From the NCBI GenBank assembly GCA_006386115.1, contig VFIW01000150.1:1-64000 (forward strand): a stretch of DNA of 64,000 nt. The letters are read 5' to 3'. The position numbers and the translations under genes are program-made. The DNA is from Globisporangium splendens (taxonomy: Eukaryota; Oomycota; Peronosporomycetes; Pythiales; Pythiaceae). Of the stretch, positions 50,041 through 59,899 are shown piece after piece; position 1 is the first letter of the stretch; each line of letters begins with the position of its first letter. Below the pieces are notes generated by a model that was not told where the DNA came from, searched no databases, and worked only from the letters and a program-made list of their open reading frames with translations.

Positions 50041-50760
50041 GCGAGGTTCCTCTGCGCGAGTTAACACCAGCAGACAGCACGGCGCACGCCGAGAGGTTCC
50101 AGTTCTTTGTGGACGACACGAACGACTTCGTCACGTTTGCGCAGGACAGCATCTTCCCGCAGACGACGTCGGGAGCCAACACGCCACGCGGTGTGCATCT
50201 GCCGCTAATTCTCGCGGGTGCGTCGTTCGGCACTCTCGTCGCGCTGCACACGTCCCTTGCAGGTACGCACACTTTCAACGCGATGTGCCTCGTGTTACTA
50301 GCAATATCGGTCGAGTGGACGCCGCTGCTGCGCGTGCAGGCGCTTTCGCAAAGCCGCTGTGCTCCCAAAGACACGCGTCGTGTCTGCAGTGAAGTCCGAG
50401 TTTACCTGCCGTGACCCGGCGTTCGTCGTCGACTTCATGAACGATCCGCTGACGGTGGGCGAGCACATGACGCTGCGCGCATGCGTGGCGCTCCAGAAAG
50501 CACCCGAGGTCGTGGACTCGACGAGCACGTTCCGCCAGATGCTGTTCATGATGGGCTCGGTAGACCACGTCACGAGTCTCTCGCTCGCCGTCGAGTGCTT
50601 TGCCAAAATGCAGGACAAGAACGAGCAGTTCAAGGTCTTCGACGGACTCTATCACGCGCTCTTCGACGACCTGGAGAAGAACCTCGTGTTCGAGTTTCTC
50701 CTCGACTGGCTGCATGCGCGATTCCCGGAGCCGATGATCGTCCACAGTGGCAGTGCGTGA
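50041..50760 (+). pseudogene. Broken monoacylglycerol-lipase-like gene
   Basis: The fragment starts inside the family at a position equal to about residue 115 (AERFQFFVDDTNDFVTFA). It has the nucleophile elbow GASFG and, in a second frame from 50,359, VMMG-type strand LFMMGSVDHVTS, then LYHALFDDL with the catalytic His and the end WLHARFPEP. The N-terminal third, with the HGL oxyanion motif, is missing, and a frameshift lies near 50,345-50,360. It is a third family member, in opposite orientation to the intact gene at 51,160-52,227. Confidence 0.85.
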
Positions 50761-51159
50761 GTGAGTTTGAAGCACTGGTCTACGACAGGCGACGTTGCAG
50801 CAAAGATGGCGCCTTTCGTCAGTTAAGAAAGGGCGATTCTGGGGAGGGGTTGTAATGCCACCGAAAACGAGAAAGGCGGGTGTGGCGAACGAGCGACTCA
50901 CTTTATCGGAACAAAGAGGATGGTAGAGCAGAGTTGAAAACGACGCTGTCTGTGCAAATGGAAGTCTTGTTACTACTGTTAGGCTATCTCACTCCTGTCT
51001 TACAGTTCGTTGCAAGCAACAGAATCATGGCGTTTGAACAGCGCTGAGCGCTGGACTCGCCTCAGTGCGATTCCTATAATCTGAATACCACTGTTCGCTT
51101 CACCATGGCCGCTCCATGCGTATCTGTGACGGTGCTAACCGATCTTTGTCTGTGCTTTG
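50761..51159. other. Intergenic, between two convergent hydrolase genes
   Basis: About 400 bases form the 3' flanks of the pseudogene and of hydrolase 2. No gene was seen. Confidence 0.5.
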
Positions 51160-52227
51160 TCATGTACTGGTACGCGGTCGCCTCACTGGAAAGCGCGCCT
51201 GCAGCCACGTCATGAGGTACTCGAACACTTCGTCCTTCTCAGGGTCATCGAACAGTGAGTGGTACATGCCGGGGAACGCCTTGAATTGTTTGTCTCGGTT
51301 CCGGATTCGCTCAAAGAACGCGACGGCGACGGGGAGACTCGAGAGCTGGTCGGCTGAGCCCATCATGAAGAGCACAGGCGCGGTGCAGAACGCGCTCTCG
51401 GCGTCGAAAAGCGCTTGATCCTGCTGCAAAGACATAAATGCCTTGAGCGTCTCTGCACCCATACGCACGGTCATGAACTTTTCCGGGACCGCCAGTGGAT
51501 CACTGAACAGGTCGTCGAGGAGCGCCGGATCGCGGCAAAGCATCTCGTAGTTGCTCGCTGGCACGATGCGTGCGCGTGGGGCGAGAGCCGACAGCGGCTT
51601 GGCGAAAAACGACTGGAAGCGCAGGATCGGCGACAAGTCCACAGCCACAGTAGGCGCGACCAGGAAGATGCCGTCGAAGCGGTGCTGCCCTGTTAACACG
51701 GTGTGGAGCGCGACCAGCGTGCCGTAGGAATACCCACCGAGTATCAACGGCGGTCTGGCGCCGGCATCGCTTTCTCCTGCTGCGGCGTTGTCGCTCTTGG
51801 GCAGCATCTTAGGCAAGATCTGACGCTTGGCGAACGCGACGAACTCGTTCGTGTCGTCGACAAAGTACCGGAACTTGCGCGCATGTGCGCGGCGCCTGTG
51901 CTCGCAGGACTCGCTCTGTCCATGGCTCAGCAGGTCGTACGCGACGACGCCAAAGCCGTGCTCGCAGAGCTGCTCGTACACGTGGAAGCAGCGGCGAGCG
52001 TGGTCCCCGAGCCCATGCAGGTAGACAACCACGCCCCGCAGCGGCGTGTGCGTGTCGTCGTCTTCCTGGGGGAAGAGCGAGAGGTACGAGAGCGATTGGC
52101 CGCGGCGGTTGCGGAAGAAGCCCTCGGAGTGGCGCAGCGACGCAGGCATGTCCGCCGACCGCCACGAGCTCGGCACGCTCTCGCGCAGAGAGTCGATGCT
52201 GATGCGCACGGTCGACGACGTCGACAT
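51160..52227 (-). CDS. Monoacylglycerol-lipase-like alpha/beta hydrolase 2
   Basis: This is a 355-residue intronless gene. The ATG at 52,227 gives MSTSSTVRIS, matching the start of paralogue 1; the frame upstream opens with TTG only. Motifs are YLHGLGDHARR (69-79), the elbow GYSYG with S167, D293 in MMGSADQLSS and H323 in MYHSLFDDP. Compared with paralogue 1 there is an Ala/Gly/Glu insertion (SDNAAAGESDAGARPP) before the nucleophile strand and a short tail. No export signal was seen. It shares most of its length with 31,291-32,403, and the two are on opposite strands 19 kb apart. Confidence 0.9.
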   Translation of the reverse strand: MSTSSTVRISIDSLRESVPSSWRSADMPASLRHSEGFFRNRRGQSLSYLSLFPQEDDDTHTPLRGVVVYLHGLGDHARRCFHVYEQLCEHGFGVVAYDLLSHGQSESCEHRRRAHARKFRYFVDDTNEFVAFAKRQILPKMLPKSDNAAAGESDAGARPPLILGGYSYGTLVALHTVLTGQHRFDGIFLVAPTVAVDLSPILRFQSFFAKPLSALAPRARIVPASNYEMLCRDPALLDDLFSDPLAVPEKFMTVRMGAETLKAFMSLQQDQALFDAESAFCTAPVLFMMGSADQLSSLPVAVAFFERIRNRDKQFKAFPGMYHSLFDDPEKDEVFEYLMTWLQARFPVRRPRTST

Positions 52228-52482
52228 GAGTCGCAGTGTGCTGTCGTATTCTGTGTTTTCATGGTCGCAGCTGGAAAAGTGACACGAGTCGAGATTGTGA
52301 GAATACGTTTGAACAGGCAAATGATTTTGTACAGGCTTGAGAGAAGGTTCTGAGCATGTATTGGAGCACTGATGTGCGAACTATTTAATACAAGATTATA
52401 GATTATTGAACGTTAGGCAACTGGCTCGACAGTCCTGAAAAGTCCTATGGTACATACCAAAATTCACCCAGTGGGTAAAACA
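52228..52482. other. Promoter side of hydrolase 2
   Basis: About 250 bases lie between the hydrolase 2 start and the LINE-2 copy G target site. No gene is present. Confidence 0.5.
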
Positions 52483-52493
52483 GCATTGCACGA
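52483..52493. repeat. Target-site duplication of LINE-2 copy G, left copy
   Basis: The 11 bases gcattgcacga are repeated at 53,163-53,173, directly after the (TC)n end of the element. Confidence 0.75.
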
Positions 52494-53162
52494 AGTGACA
52501 GGCTTCTTTTGGCGATGGATGAACCGAACATTGACGGAGCAAACACTCAACCTCTTCCTGCCTCATAGGTGGTGCACGCGGCAACACAGGTCCAGGAGGC
52601 AGCGGTTGGGCACTCATCTTCCTGAATGAACGCAGCAATCGATGGGGGCTCAAAGCATGCATACATGGGACCTCAAGCCACGAACAATTGGTGCAAACAC
52701 AGCGCACTGAAAGATGGTCTGGCAAACAGTGCACACTACCTACAGCATTATGAAGTCAAAATGGAAGTCTTCGGAGATAGCCATACGACTATTGCAGCCC
52801 AGGACAGGTTCGCTTCAATACGTCAGACCAAGTTGCAGCCACTAGCAGTTCGGGTAAATCAAATCATCGCCAACTTTGTGTGGACCTCCTGGAATCACAC
52901 AAAACGAGAACAAAACAAAATGGCCGATCTTCTCGTCAACATGGCAGTGAGCTCCAAGAATGCGAAGATACTCACTGACGAATCTCGGGGAAATGATCCA
53001 GTTCTTATGTCCCAAGTCGCAGCTCTACTCGACAATGATATCGGTGCCACACTGTCAAAAATGAGAAACACGTCACTTTCAGCAGTGTCAATGAGACTCA
53101 GGAATTCTTAACCTGTATGTAGATCATAAGTTAAATAGAACTGCCTTTTCTCTCTCTCTCCC
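52494..53162 (+). mobile_element. LINE-2 copy G, 5'-truncated with internal deletion
   Basis: It starts at the equivalent of about 2,795 in the full copy (FLGRWIGRTLTEQALNLFLPH) and near 52,566 jumps to the GGARGNPGPGG box of RNase H, skipping about 400 bases. It then continues to the 3' end and a (TC)n tract. The frame 52,626-53,111 has the RNase H end with several substitutions. It is flanked by gcattgcacga. Confidence 0.85.
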
Positions 53163-53173
53163 GCATTGCACGA

Positions 53174-53659
53174 CGAAGGGTTCTCCCGGACGATATTTCT
53201 TCACGAGACGCTTTGTTCCAACGACGTAATTCCATGAATAATCCCAATTTCATTATGTATAAACTCCACAGTTTGCGCTCTAGTTGTGACGACACCTACT
53301 GTTTGAGTACGGGTGCACTAAACTACAAGACGCAGAGGAAAGCGCCTGCAGCTTTAGACTGCACACAAACTTGACGAGAACGAAGAAGCACACTTGAGTT
53401 CCACGGAGCAAATGTGAGGTTGAGGGTGAAATGCTCACACAGCATAAAACCACCCTCTGAGGTTATGTCTGCATGCAGCTCAGTAAGTTAAGCTACTTCA
53501 CTAGCACGTTTCCCTCAGATTGTTCTCTCGAACCTCACTACGAAATCTCTGAACCAACGATCACATCAACTTGACCACATCCATCACTGCACGTCGTAGA
53601 GTGTGAACCATATCGAAGTTACACCACAGATCCGATCACGATATCACTTGACTCGGTCA
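53174..53659. other. Intergenic, no supported gene
   Basis: No frames with domain content and no repeats were recognised. Confidence 0.5.
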
Positions 53660-54060
53660 TCACCATATCATCAACTGGTGCCTTCCCAACCCCCCAGCAG
53701 AACTGACACGAACGGTGAGTGCATGTTCCACTGCAGAATGAGTTGACCGTCGGCTCACCTGGCAAAAACCAGCCAAGAGAGGCAGAAGGTTCGCACTCAG
53801 CACCGCCAACTTGATGAAGAGCAGACTCTTAATGTTGGCGTTCGCGCGCAGCGACAGGTCCGAAGCGAAGAAATCGGCAAGCGTCTGTGCGTTGCTGAAC
53901 TCCTCGGAAGAGATAGCTAAGAACCCGCGAAACGAGTGCATCAAGCAGAAAAGTATCAGGGACAGGCCAAACAACACATCACTGCAGCGCCGACACAGCA
54001 ACTTGGCAATTAGATTGAGAAAACAGTAGTAACAGAACATCACTCCGACGATTGCCGGTA
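53660..54060 (-). pseudogene. Fragment of a hydrophobic membrane-protein-like frame
   Basis: A minus frame open from about 54,105 to 53,660 (ATG at about 54,043) contains hydrophobic stretches (FCYYCFLNLIAKLLC, DVLFGLSLILFCLMH, IKSLLFIKLAVLSANLLPLLAGF). A TGA lies upstream of SATQFFNGASLIPAIVG in the same frame. It looks like the C-terminal part of a multi-span membrane protein whose beginning is lost, or an exon of one. The family was not recognised. A chance open frame cannot be excluded. Confidence 0.35.
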
Positions 54061-55694
54061 TGAGACTCGCTCCGTTGAAGAACTGAGTCGCGCTCCCCAG
54101 GATTCATTGAACGAAACTGCACAGCTAGTCCACTGCTTCACCTGTACGCATATCGAATCGCTGTCGAGTGACACCAAAATCTGGGTGTGAACTGGCTGCA
54201 ATTACATTCGAATACCTTACTCATATCTTTACGTTACTCCACCCACATGCACTAATGGATACAGTAGCAGCAGCGAGTGGCGGCGTGTGCGGTTGACTGG
54301 ATCCACGCTTGGTGTGGAGACTGCGTATGTGAATGACACCGACGGGACTTGAGCGCTCCCTCTCTCGCAAAATACGTAGAGTGATGGCGTGGGTCTGCGT
54401 GCGCCATCACGACATTCGTTGCCGCTGAGGGCTTCGTGCACGCGCGATGCTGCAATCAGTAAACTAACGAGAGAGCGAATGATGAGCCGTTGCGGAATTG
54501 GCATACCTAGTGGCAATGCATCCAAGTAAAATAGGAGTCGTTATGAGCCAAAAGCTACTGACTGGCACAAGCAATCCGCAGTTTCACAGAATAGATATTT
54601 TGCAACAATAGCCAACAAACGACCATCACTCCTTCCAACTGAGACTTCAATTTTTTACAAAAATGGACAGGAAACAACCATCATTCATGGCCAACTTCAA
54701 CTGCTGCTTTACAAAAATGAACATAACAACGAACAACACTCCTGTTTTTTTCTTCGTCTCAAGTGTGCCGTCACGCCATTCACTCTTTCGACTCCCGCTG
54801 CCTAGGTTGGCTTCGCATCAGACACCGATATTGCCCCGCTCGTCGTGTGCCACCACAAGCTCCACGCCATCCAGCCGCTCGACGACGCACTCGGTGTGTG
54901 TTCGAGTGTGCGGACTGGTGATATAGAGCATTCTTGCGTCACTCTTGGCACGTTCCAACTTCTGATATCTGACCCGGGCTTTGCACTGGAGCTATAACTT
55001 TGGGTTTTAAGTGAGGAAGAATGGGCAGAGAGCCATAAATGGCTGGCTCACGTCAGCTGTTCGCTTTCATGGAAGAATTGAAGGATAGTCAGCGCGAAAT
55101 GATGGACACGCTCACTGATCAGCCTTCGAGATTGTTTTGCCAGAAATCGAACATCATGAAACGATTTACGCCACATGGAAGTCAGTCTGTCTTGTAAGGA
55201 AGAAACGTCGAGGCTACTTCGCTCCTGGCTCTGACCATTTGCACCGTTTATCCTTCTGGAAAAGTGTCGAAAGACGTTGTTCATTTTGAGCATTTCAACA
55301 TCCATTGAAGCTAAAGGGACACAACGAACACCAACAATCGACCAACAGCGAACTGGATAGTATTTTGGCTGCGCTCACGCGAAAGAAAACGCAAAAGCGA
55401 ATGGACATTGACGGAGCTTGCGTTCCTGACATTTTCCTGTCGTGTTCGCCTCGAAATGAAGCCATAGAAGGAGACGAAAAAGAAAAAGAAAAAGTCATCA
55501 AGCGCCATCGCCATCTGTCCAATTCCTACTACGCTCTGGCTTCTCCGAGTCACTTGCCTCGTGCACCCAGACGAAGTTCGCTTCTTGCACCCGATGACCA
55601 CTTCGAAATCTGCTCTCGTGGCCGCAAGCAGTAGCAAGCCACATCCTCATACAAGTCCACGTCCATTCTCTCTCCATCTCTTTCCCCGACAAAC
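54061..55694. other. Intergenic and upstream region of AA17-like gene 1
   Basis: 54,250-54,745 is related to 60,560-60,900 (for example gttgcggaattg...ggcattgcatc). It includes two to three degenerate units of about 60 bases near 54,625-54,745 (tttacaaaaatg... accatcattc...ccaacttcaa). From about 55,268 the sequence is almost the same as the upstream region of gene 2. A 77-codon ATG frame at 55,401-55,634 precedes the gene and is conserved in both copies, but it looks like untranslated sequence. Confidence 0.55.
55663..55669 (+). promoter_or_regulatory. Possible oomycete Inr-type start site of AA17-like gene 1
   Basis: ccattct fits the oomycete initiator consensus YCAYTYY and lies 26 bases ahead of the ATG in a pyrimidine-rich run. 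The same bases occur before gene 2 at 61,474-61,480. The match is short and could be chance. Confidence 0.3.
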
Positions 55695-56879
55695 ATGGTT
55701 CGCCTTCTCCAATCGTCTCTCGGTGTGTCTACCACGACGGCTGCTGCTGTCTGTGCCGCCATCGTGGGTCTCAGCCTCTCGCCCGTTGAGGTCGACGCCC
55801 ACGGGTTCATCACGGCGCCGATGCCCGAGTTCTACGACGGCGTCATGAAGACCAACTTCATCGCCAAGATGAACCCGGCGTTCCCGGGCAAGTTCAACGA
55901 CAACCCGCAGGCCAATGTCGACACGTTCGCGAAGGCGTTCCAGACCAGCGGACAGTATGCGACGTTGCGAGATTTGCTCAAGGACCACGGCGAGGACTGC
56001 GGCTACACGAAGCTCGACGCCGCGCCGAAGCCGATCCCGAGCGACGGGATGGTTTTGTGGCAAAACCCGGACACGAACGAAGGCTTCGTGCCGTCGCACA
56101 CGGTAGGATGGCTATGGTTTATTGGTTGCCTGACTGTGTGTTTGGTTACCCTCTTTTGTTTGCTTATCATTGTGTGTGTGTGTGTCATTGAATCATTTGC
56201 AGGGACCGTGTGAGATCTGGCTGGACGACAAGCGCGTGCTGAGCGACGAGAACTGCGCGGGCCACTTTCCCGGCAACCCGGCGAAGATGAAAGTGGATTT
56301 CTCGAGCTGCACGAAGAACTGCGTGATGCGCTTCTACTGGCTCACGCTGCAGGAGCCCGCGTGGCAAATCTACAGTGAGTCACCTAGTGTGCACTGTTTT
56401 GCTGACAGAATTGCTCAATGGATGTTAACGAGAATGTTTGGTGTTTGCTGTTGTGTGTGTGTGTGTGTGTGTGTGTGGCTATCGCAGAGTACTGCATTCC
56501 GTTGATTGGACGCGGAGGAGAAGTCGGCGCAGAGAGCTACTCGTTCAGCAGCAACAACAACAAGAAGAAGAACGAGAATAACTACGGCAATGGCGGCAAC
56601 GCGAAGGCGAACAGCTACGACCACAATGGCAACATTGGCTACAACGCGAACAACGAGACGACTCAAGCAGTCTCCTCCGATGCGCCAACCCCAACACCGT
56701 CGGCGTCATCGAAGCACTCGGGCGAGTCATCGACGCCAACGCCGACTCCAGAGTCTTCGCAGGGCTATTCGGAGCCAACCTCGACACCTTCGTCAATCCA
56801 GTCGGTAGAGTCGTTTGCCGCTGCGCCAGAGCCAACATACCGGGGCTGCCAGAATGTGCACGGATCGAGAAAACAGTAA
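55695..56879 (+). CDS. Secreted AA17-like lytic polysaccharide monooxygenase 1
   Basis: Three exons are inferred: 55,695-56,102, 56,203-56,374 and 56,488-56,879, with introns of 100 and 113 bases (gtagga...ttgcag and gtgagt...tcgcag). They give 323 residues. A signal peptide (1-35) ends at VDA, leaving His36 as the first mature residue (HGFITAP), the classic copper histidine brace. The second brace His is probably H135 (PSHTGPCEIW), followed by a Cys-rich core and FYWLTLQEPAWQIYKYC. The C-terminal ~110 residues are an Asn/Lys-rich stretch and a Ser/Thr/Pro-rich tail, with no carbohydrate-binding module seen. AA17 enzymes, known from oomycetes, cut pectin-type polymers oxidatively; substrate and family are inferred from this pattern. 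Intron 2 ends in a (GT)n tract. Confidence 0.78.
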
Positions 56880-57154
56880 ATCAACGAGCAAGTCCGGAAA
56901 TCTGTTTGCTTGGAGAAGCAACAAGGGTTGTGCCTTGGCGAAGTGGTTTGTGGTGTGTATGTATCATTTTTGCGTTTTGTACGTTTCAGCGAACCAAAGC
57001 GATCGAGCACCTCACATGAGGGTCGATTTGGTTCAGCCAGAATAAATAAATCGTTTGATTTCCGTCGAGCAAAATGCAACTGTTAGGCTACTGCCCTTGT
57101 CTATGATAAGCGCTTTCTCATGGCCATTCTGCTCCACGTAAAAGGATATCTGGA
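56880..57154. other. Gap between AA17-like gene 1 and ankyrin gene 2
   Basis: These are the 3' flanks of two convergent genes. aataaataaa at 57,040-57,052 may serve as a polyadenylation signal for the AA17-like gene. Confidence 0.45.
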
Positions 57155-59899
57155 TTACCCAGGTTTCGGAAACGCGTTGCCGTTGGAGAGAACGGTATGT
57201 GCGTCTCCAGACAAAATGGAGGACGGCGGGAGCACGTACGAGATCCCAACCGTTGGCAAAAATCCGCGCACCTCCGAGGTCACAAAGTGCTGAATCGTCT
57301 CTTGGAAGGCTGCCTCGAGGCGGCTTGCGCTATCACATTGTGGTCGTTGCTCCAGGAACCATTGCAGCAAGTCCACATATTTGTTGTTCATGGCTTGTTG
57401 CAGTGCGGCTGGCGTCAACTGGAGATGCGACTCATCCTGCTGCTGCACCCACTTCAAGATCGCCAGCTGGCCGCTTGCCATCGCAGTGTTCGCGAGCGTT
57501 TGCCGGAACCCACTGGAGCAAATCAGTTCCAGAAACGAAGAGCTACCGTTGTCATAGATCCACTGGACCACGCTCAATTGACCGTATGCGGCAGCATCCA
57601 AAAGGTACTCGTGCCATGAGACCACACTCCAAAACAAGTTGTCGTCTTGAGAACTCGTGGGCGAGGGCGAAGAAGAGGAAGGCTCTAGATCAAAAATGGT
57701 GTCAACATTGCCGCGTGCCCATTGCAGCATGTCCACGTGACCATGACGGCACGCTGTGTGCACCAGTGTCCCAAACGCATGCTCACGAAACCGCCGTCGC
57801 AACAGCAGCGAGTCTAGCGCAAAGAATGACAACAGCACGCTGCGCTGCTTGAATTTGGTCGCCCACTCGATCATCTCCGCGTCGGCAAAATTACACGACG
57901 GCATGTAGTTTTGCTGATACCACTCGAGAATGTCGCCTGCTTTGGTGAACATGAGCACGGCGCGCCATGTTTGCTTCGTAAACACTTCCGGGTGCTGTCC
58001 CATAGCGAGTGACTGCAGGATCGGCAGATCGCCACGCTGGGCTGCGAGCAAGCATACCCAGTCAAAGTTCGTCGCAGCCGTTGGGGAGTAGCGCAGCGCA
58101 AGTCGCGCGAACGCGCGTATCCATGACGGCGCTTCCTTCGTGTGTAGATCCCACTCAAACCATTTCCCCTTGGACACCGACGATGTGAGCGGCGTCACGA
58201 CGCCAAATCGTTCGCTGACAGTCTTGGGCTCGTGTGCAAACAGTGCAAACAACTGCTTCTGCGTGGACACAAAGTGCGGGGCTGCGAGGTGGTGTTCAAG
58301 TAGCCACTTTACGAGATCCAGCGGGTGGGTCTTGCCGATCTCGAAGAGTGAATCGCCGTCGACCATATCACTCGGGTAGCCCGTGCCGTGAAGCCACGCC
58401 ACAAGCTCCAGATTACCCGCCATGGCCGCGTTCAGCAACGCACGCGGAGACCAGAGTCCGAGATCTTGGACGAGCCACTTCGTCATCTCGAAATGGCCGC
58501 TCCTCGCAGCTTTTGCAGCATGGTACGGCGTCAACTGCGTCTGAAGCCCTGGCACCTTCTTCAAAATCCACTGCACGAGTTCGAAATGACCATCGGCGAT
58601 CGCTGCTTCCAGCGTGCGGAGCTCCAAGGGGAAGCCTTTCTCTTCATGCAGCCACTGCAGCACGTGCTTGTGATTGTTCGCCGCAACACACGGGAGAAAT
58701 GCAGACGAGCACGAGAAGCGAGGATACTCGACGTAGAGCCACTGTAGGATCTGCAAATGGCCGTGACTCGCCGTCACGTCCATCGCAAACGATCGGCAGC
58801 CTTCGAAGCGATTCGCGTGCAGCCACTGCGCGACCTCGAAATGGCCGTTCCCCGCTGCCCCCGCGATCGCGTGTGATGTGCAGCCTTCGGTCCGATTCTT
58901 ATGCAGCCATTTCACGACGTGCAAGTGTCCTCCTCGGGCGGCGCAGTCCATGGCGTGTGCCGAGCAAGGCCACTTCCCATCGGCGTGCAACTGTTTCAGC
59001 GAAGCCAAGTCGCCCTGCGCGGCCGCGTGGTCCATTGCTTTGTATCTTCTATATGAAAACGCTGCGTCGCGCGCAGCCGCGTCTTCCCAGTCGATGTCAT
59101 CGTCCCGCTGGTCGTAGGTGCCCATGAGTCCCTTGCGCGTCGCAAACGCTTCCCGAAAGTACGTTTTCTTGACAAACACGGCGATCCAGTTCATCACATC
59201 GAGCTGACCGAGCGGCTCGAGCATATAGATCTGCGCAGCTTCCTTCGTGATCTGTCCTGCTACTGTTGAGAATATCGGTAGAATGGCGCTCGTGTGGTGG
59301 TCGTAGACCCACTGCGCGACCTCCAAGTAGCCCCTCGATGCCGCAAACTCCATGGCCTTGTACGGTTCATACTGCGTGGTTGTATGTAGCCACTCGACAA
59401 CTTGCAGGTCGCCCTGCTTCGCGGCTTCGTACATGACGCCCGCGGGGAACAGATACGGCACGTTGCGGTTCACCCACGCCATCGCCAAAGATGTGTTTGT
59501 CGCGTTTGTTGGTTCAAACGGACGCACGCAACCCACGTGGCTCTTGCTTCTGGATTCCCGCATCGAACGGTGGCGCAGCACCCACTGCACGACGGCGATC
59601 CGTCCATGCGCCGCGGCGCAATGCAGCACGCTCGCGTACTTCTTCTCGTCGTCGCCCAGCAGCAGCAGGTGCTCGTGCGCGTACAGGAACCGCACGAGGG
59701 TCTCGGAGCGCGCCTCGATCGCGCACACGAGCAGACACACGGCGTCCGCGTGCTCGAGGAAGTCGGCGATGTCCGCGATCACGCGCGGCGCGGTGTCGGC
59801 GTCAGCGAACGCTGTCAAGTGCTGCCACATTCGCGTCTGTGTGTTGTGGTAATGTTGTGGTACAATTGTGCATGGCAGAAAGCGCTGCTTCTGGAACAT
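57155..59899 (-). CDS. Long ankyrin-repeat protein 2
   Basis: This is a 914-residue intronless gene. The ATG at 59,899 is the first Met; a second at 59,830 (MWQHLTAF) would give 891 residues and is nearer to the start of similarity with paralogue 1. The DFLEHADAVCLLVCAIE block is followed by ankyrin-type units through most of the length (AAAHGRIAVVQWVL, AAKQGDLQVVEWLH, AARGGHLHVVKWLH, AAGNGHFEVAQWLH, HGHLQILQWLY, ACRHGHVDMLQWAR, ASGQLAILKWV). An acidic Ser/Pro insert is near residue 740. The C-terminal end (GDAHTVLSNGNAFPKPG) is longer than in paralogue 1. A protein-interaction role is inferred. It is convergent with AA17-like gene 1 and divergent from gene 2. Confidence 0.88.
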   Translation of the reverse strand: MFQKQRFLPCTIVPQHYHNTQTRMWQHLTAFADADTAPRVIADIADFLEHADAVCLLVCAIEARSETLVRFLYAHEHLLLLGDDEKKYASVLHCAAAHGRIAVVQWVLRHRSMRESRSKSHVGCVRPFEPTNATNTSLAMAWVNRNVPYLFPAGVMYEAAKQGDLQVVEWLHTTTQYEPYKAMEFAASRGYLEVAQWVYDHHTSAILPIFSTVAGQITKEAAQIYMLEPLGQLDVMNWIAVFVKKTYFREAFATRKGLMGTYDQRDDDIDWEDAAARDAAFSYRRYKAMDHAAAQGDLASLKQLHADGKWPCSAHAMDCAARGGHLHVVKWLHKNRTEGCTSHAIAGAAGNGHFEVAQWLHANRFEGCRSFAMDVTASHGHLQILQWLYVEYPRFSCSSAFLPCVAANNHKHVLQWLHEEKGFPLELRTLEAAIADGHFELVQWILKKVPGLQTQLTPYHAAKAARSGHFEMTKWLVQDLGLWSPRALLNAAMAGNLELVAWLHGTGYPSDMVDGDSLFEIGKTHPLDLVKWLLEHHLAAPHFVSTQKQLFALFAHEPKTVSERFGVVTPLTSSVSKGKWFEWDLHTKEAPSWIRAFARLALRYSPTAATNFDWVCLLAAQRGDLPILQSLAMGQHPEVFTKQTWRAVLMFTKAGDILEWYQQNYMPSCNFADAEMIEWATKFKQRSVLLSFFALDSLLLRRRFREHAFGTLVHTACRHGHVDMLQWARGNVDTIFDLEPSSSSPSPTSSQDDNLFWSVVSWHEYLLDAAAYGQLSVVQWIYDNGSSSFLELICSSGFRQTLANTAMASGQLAILKWVQQQDESHLQLTPAALQQAMNNKYVDLLQWFLEQRPQCDSASRLEAAFQETIQHFVTSEVRGFLPTVGISYVLPPSSILSGDAHTVLSNGNAFPKPG

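Noticed and set aside
55401..55634. 77-codon ATG frame upstream of AA17-like gene 1, conserved in the twin at 61,212-61,445
   Set aside because: Conservation is explained by the near identity of the whole duplicated block, and it has no domain or codon pattern of its own. It is probably upstream untranslated sequence.
56451..56476. (GT)n tract in intron 2 of the AA17-like genes as a regulatory element
   Set aside because: It can be explained as the pyrimidine-poor 3' part of an ordinary short intron with a microsatellite; nothing else supports a role.
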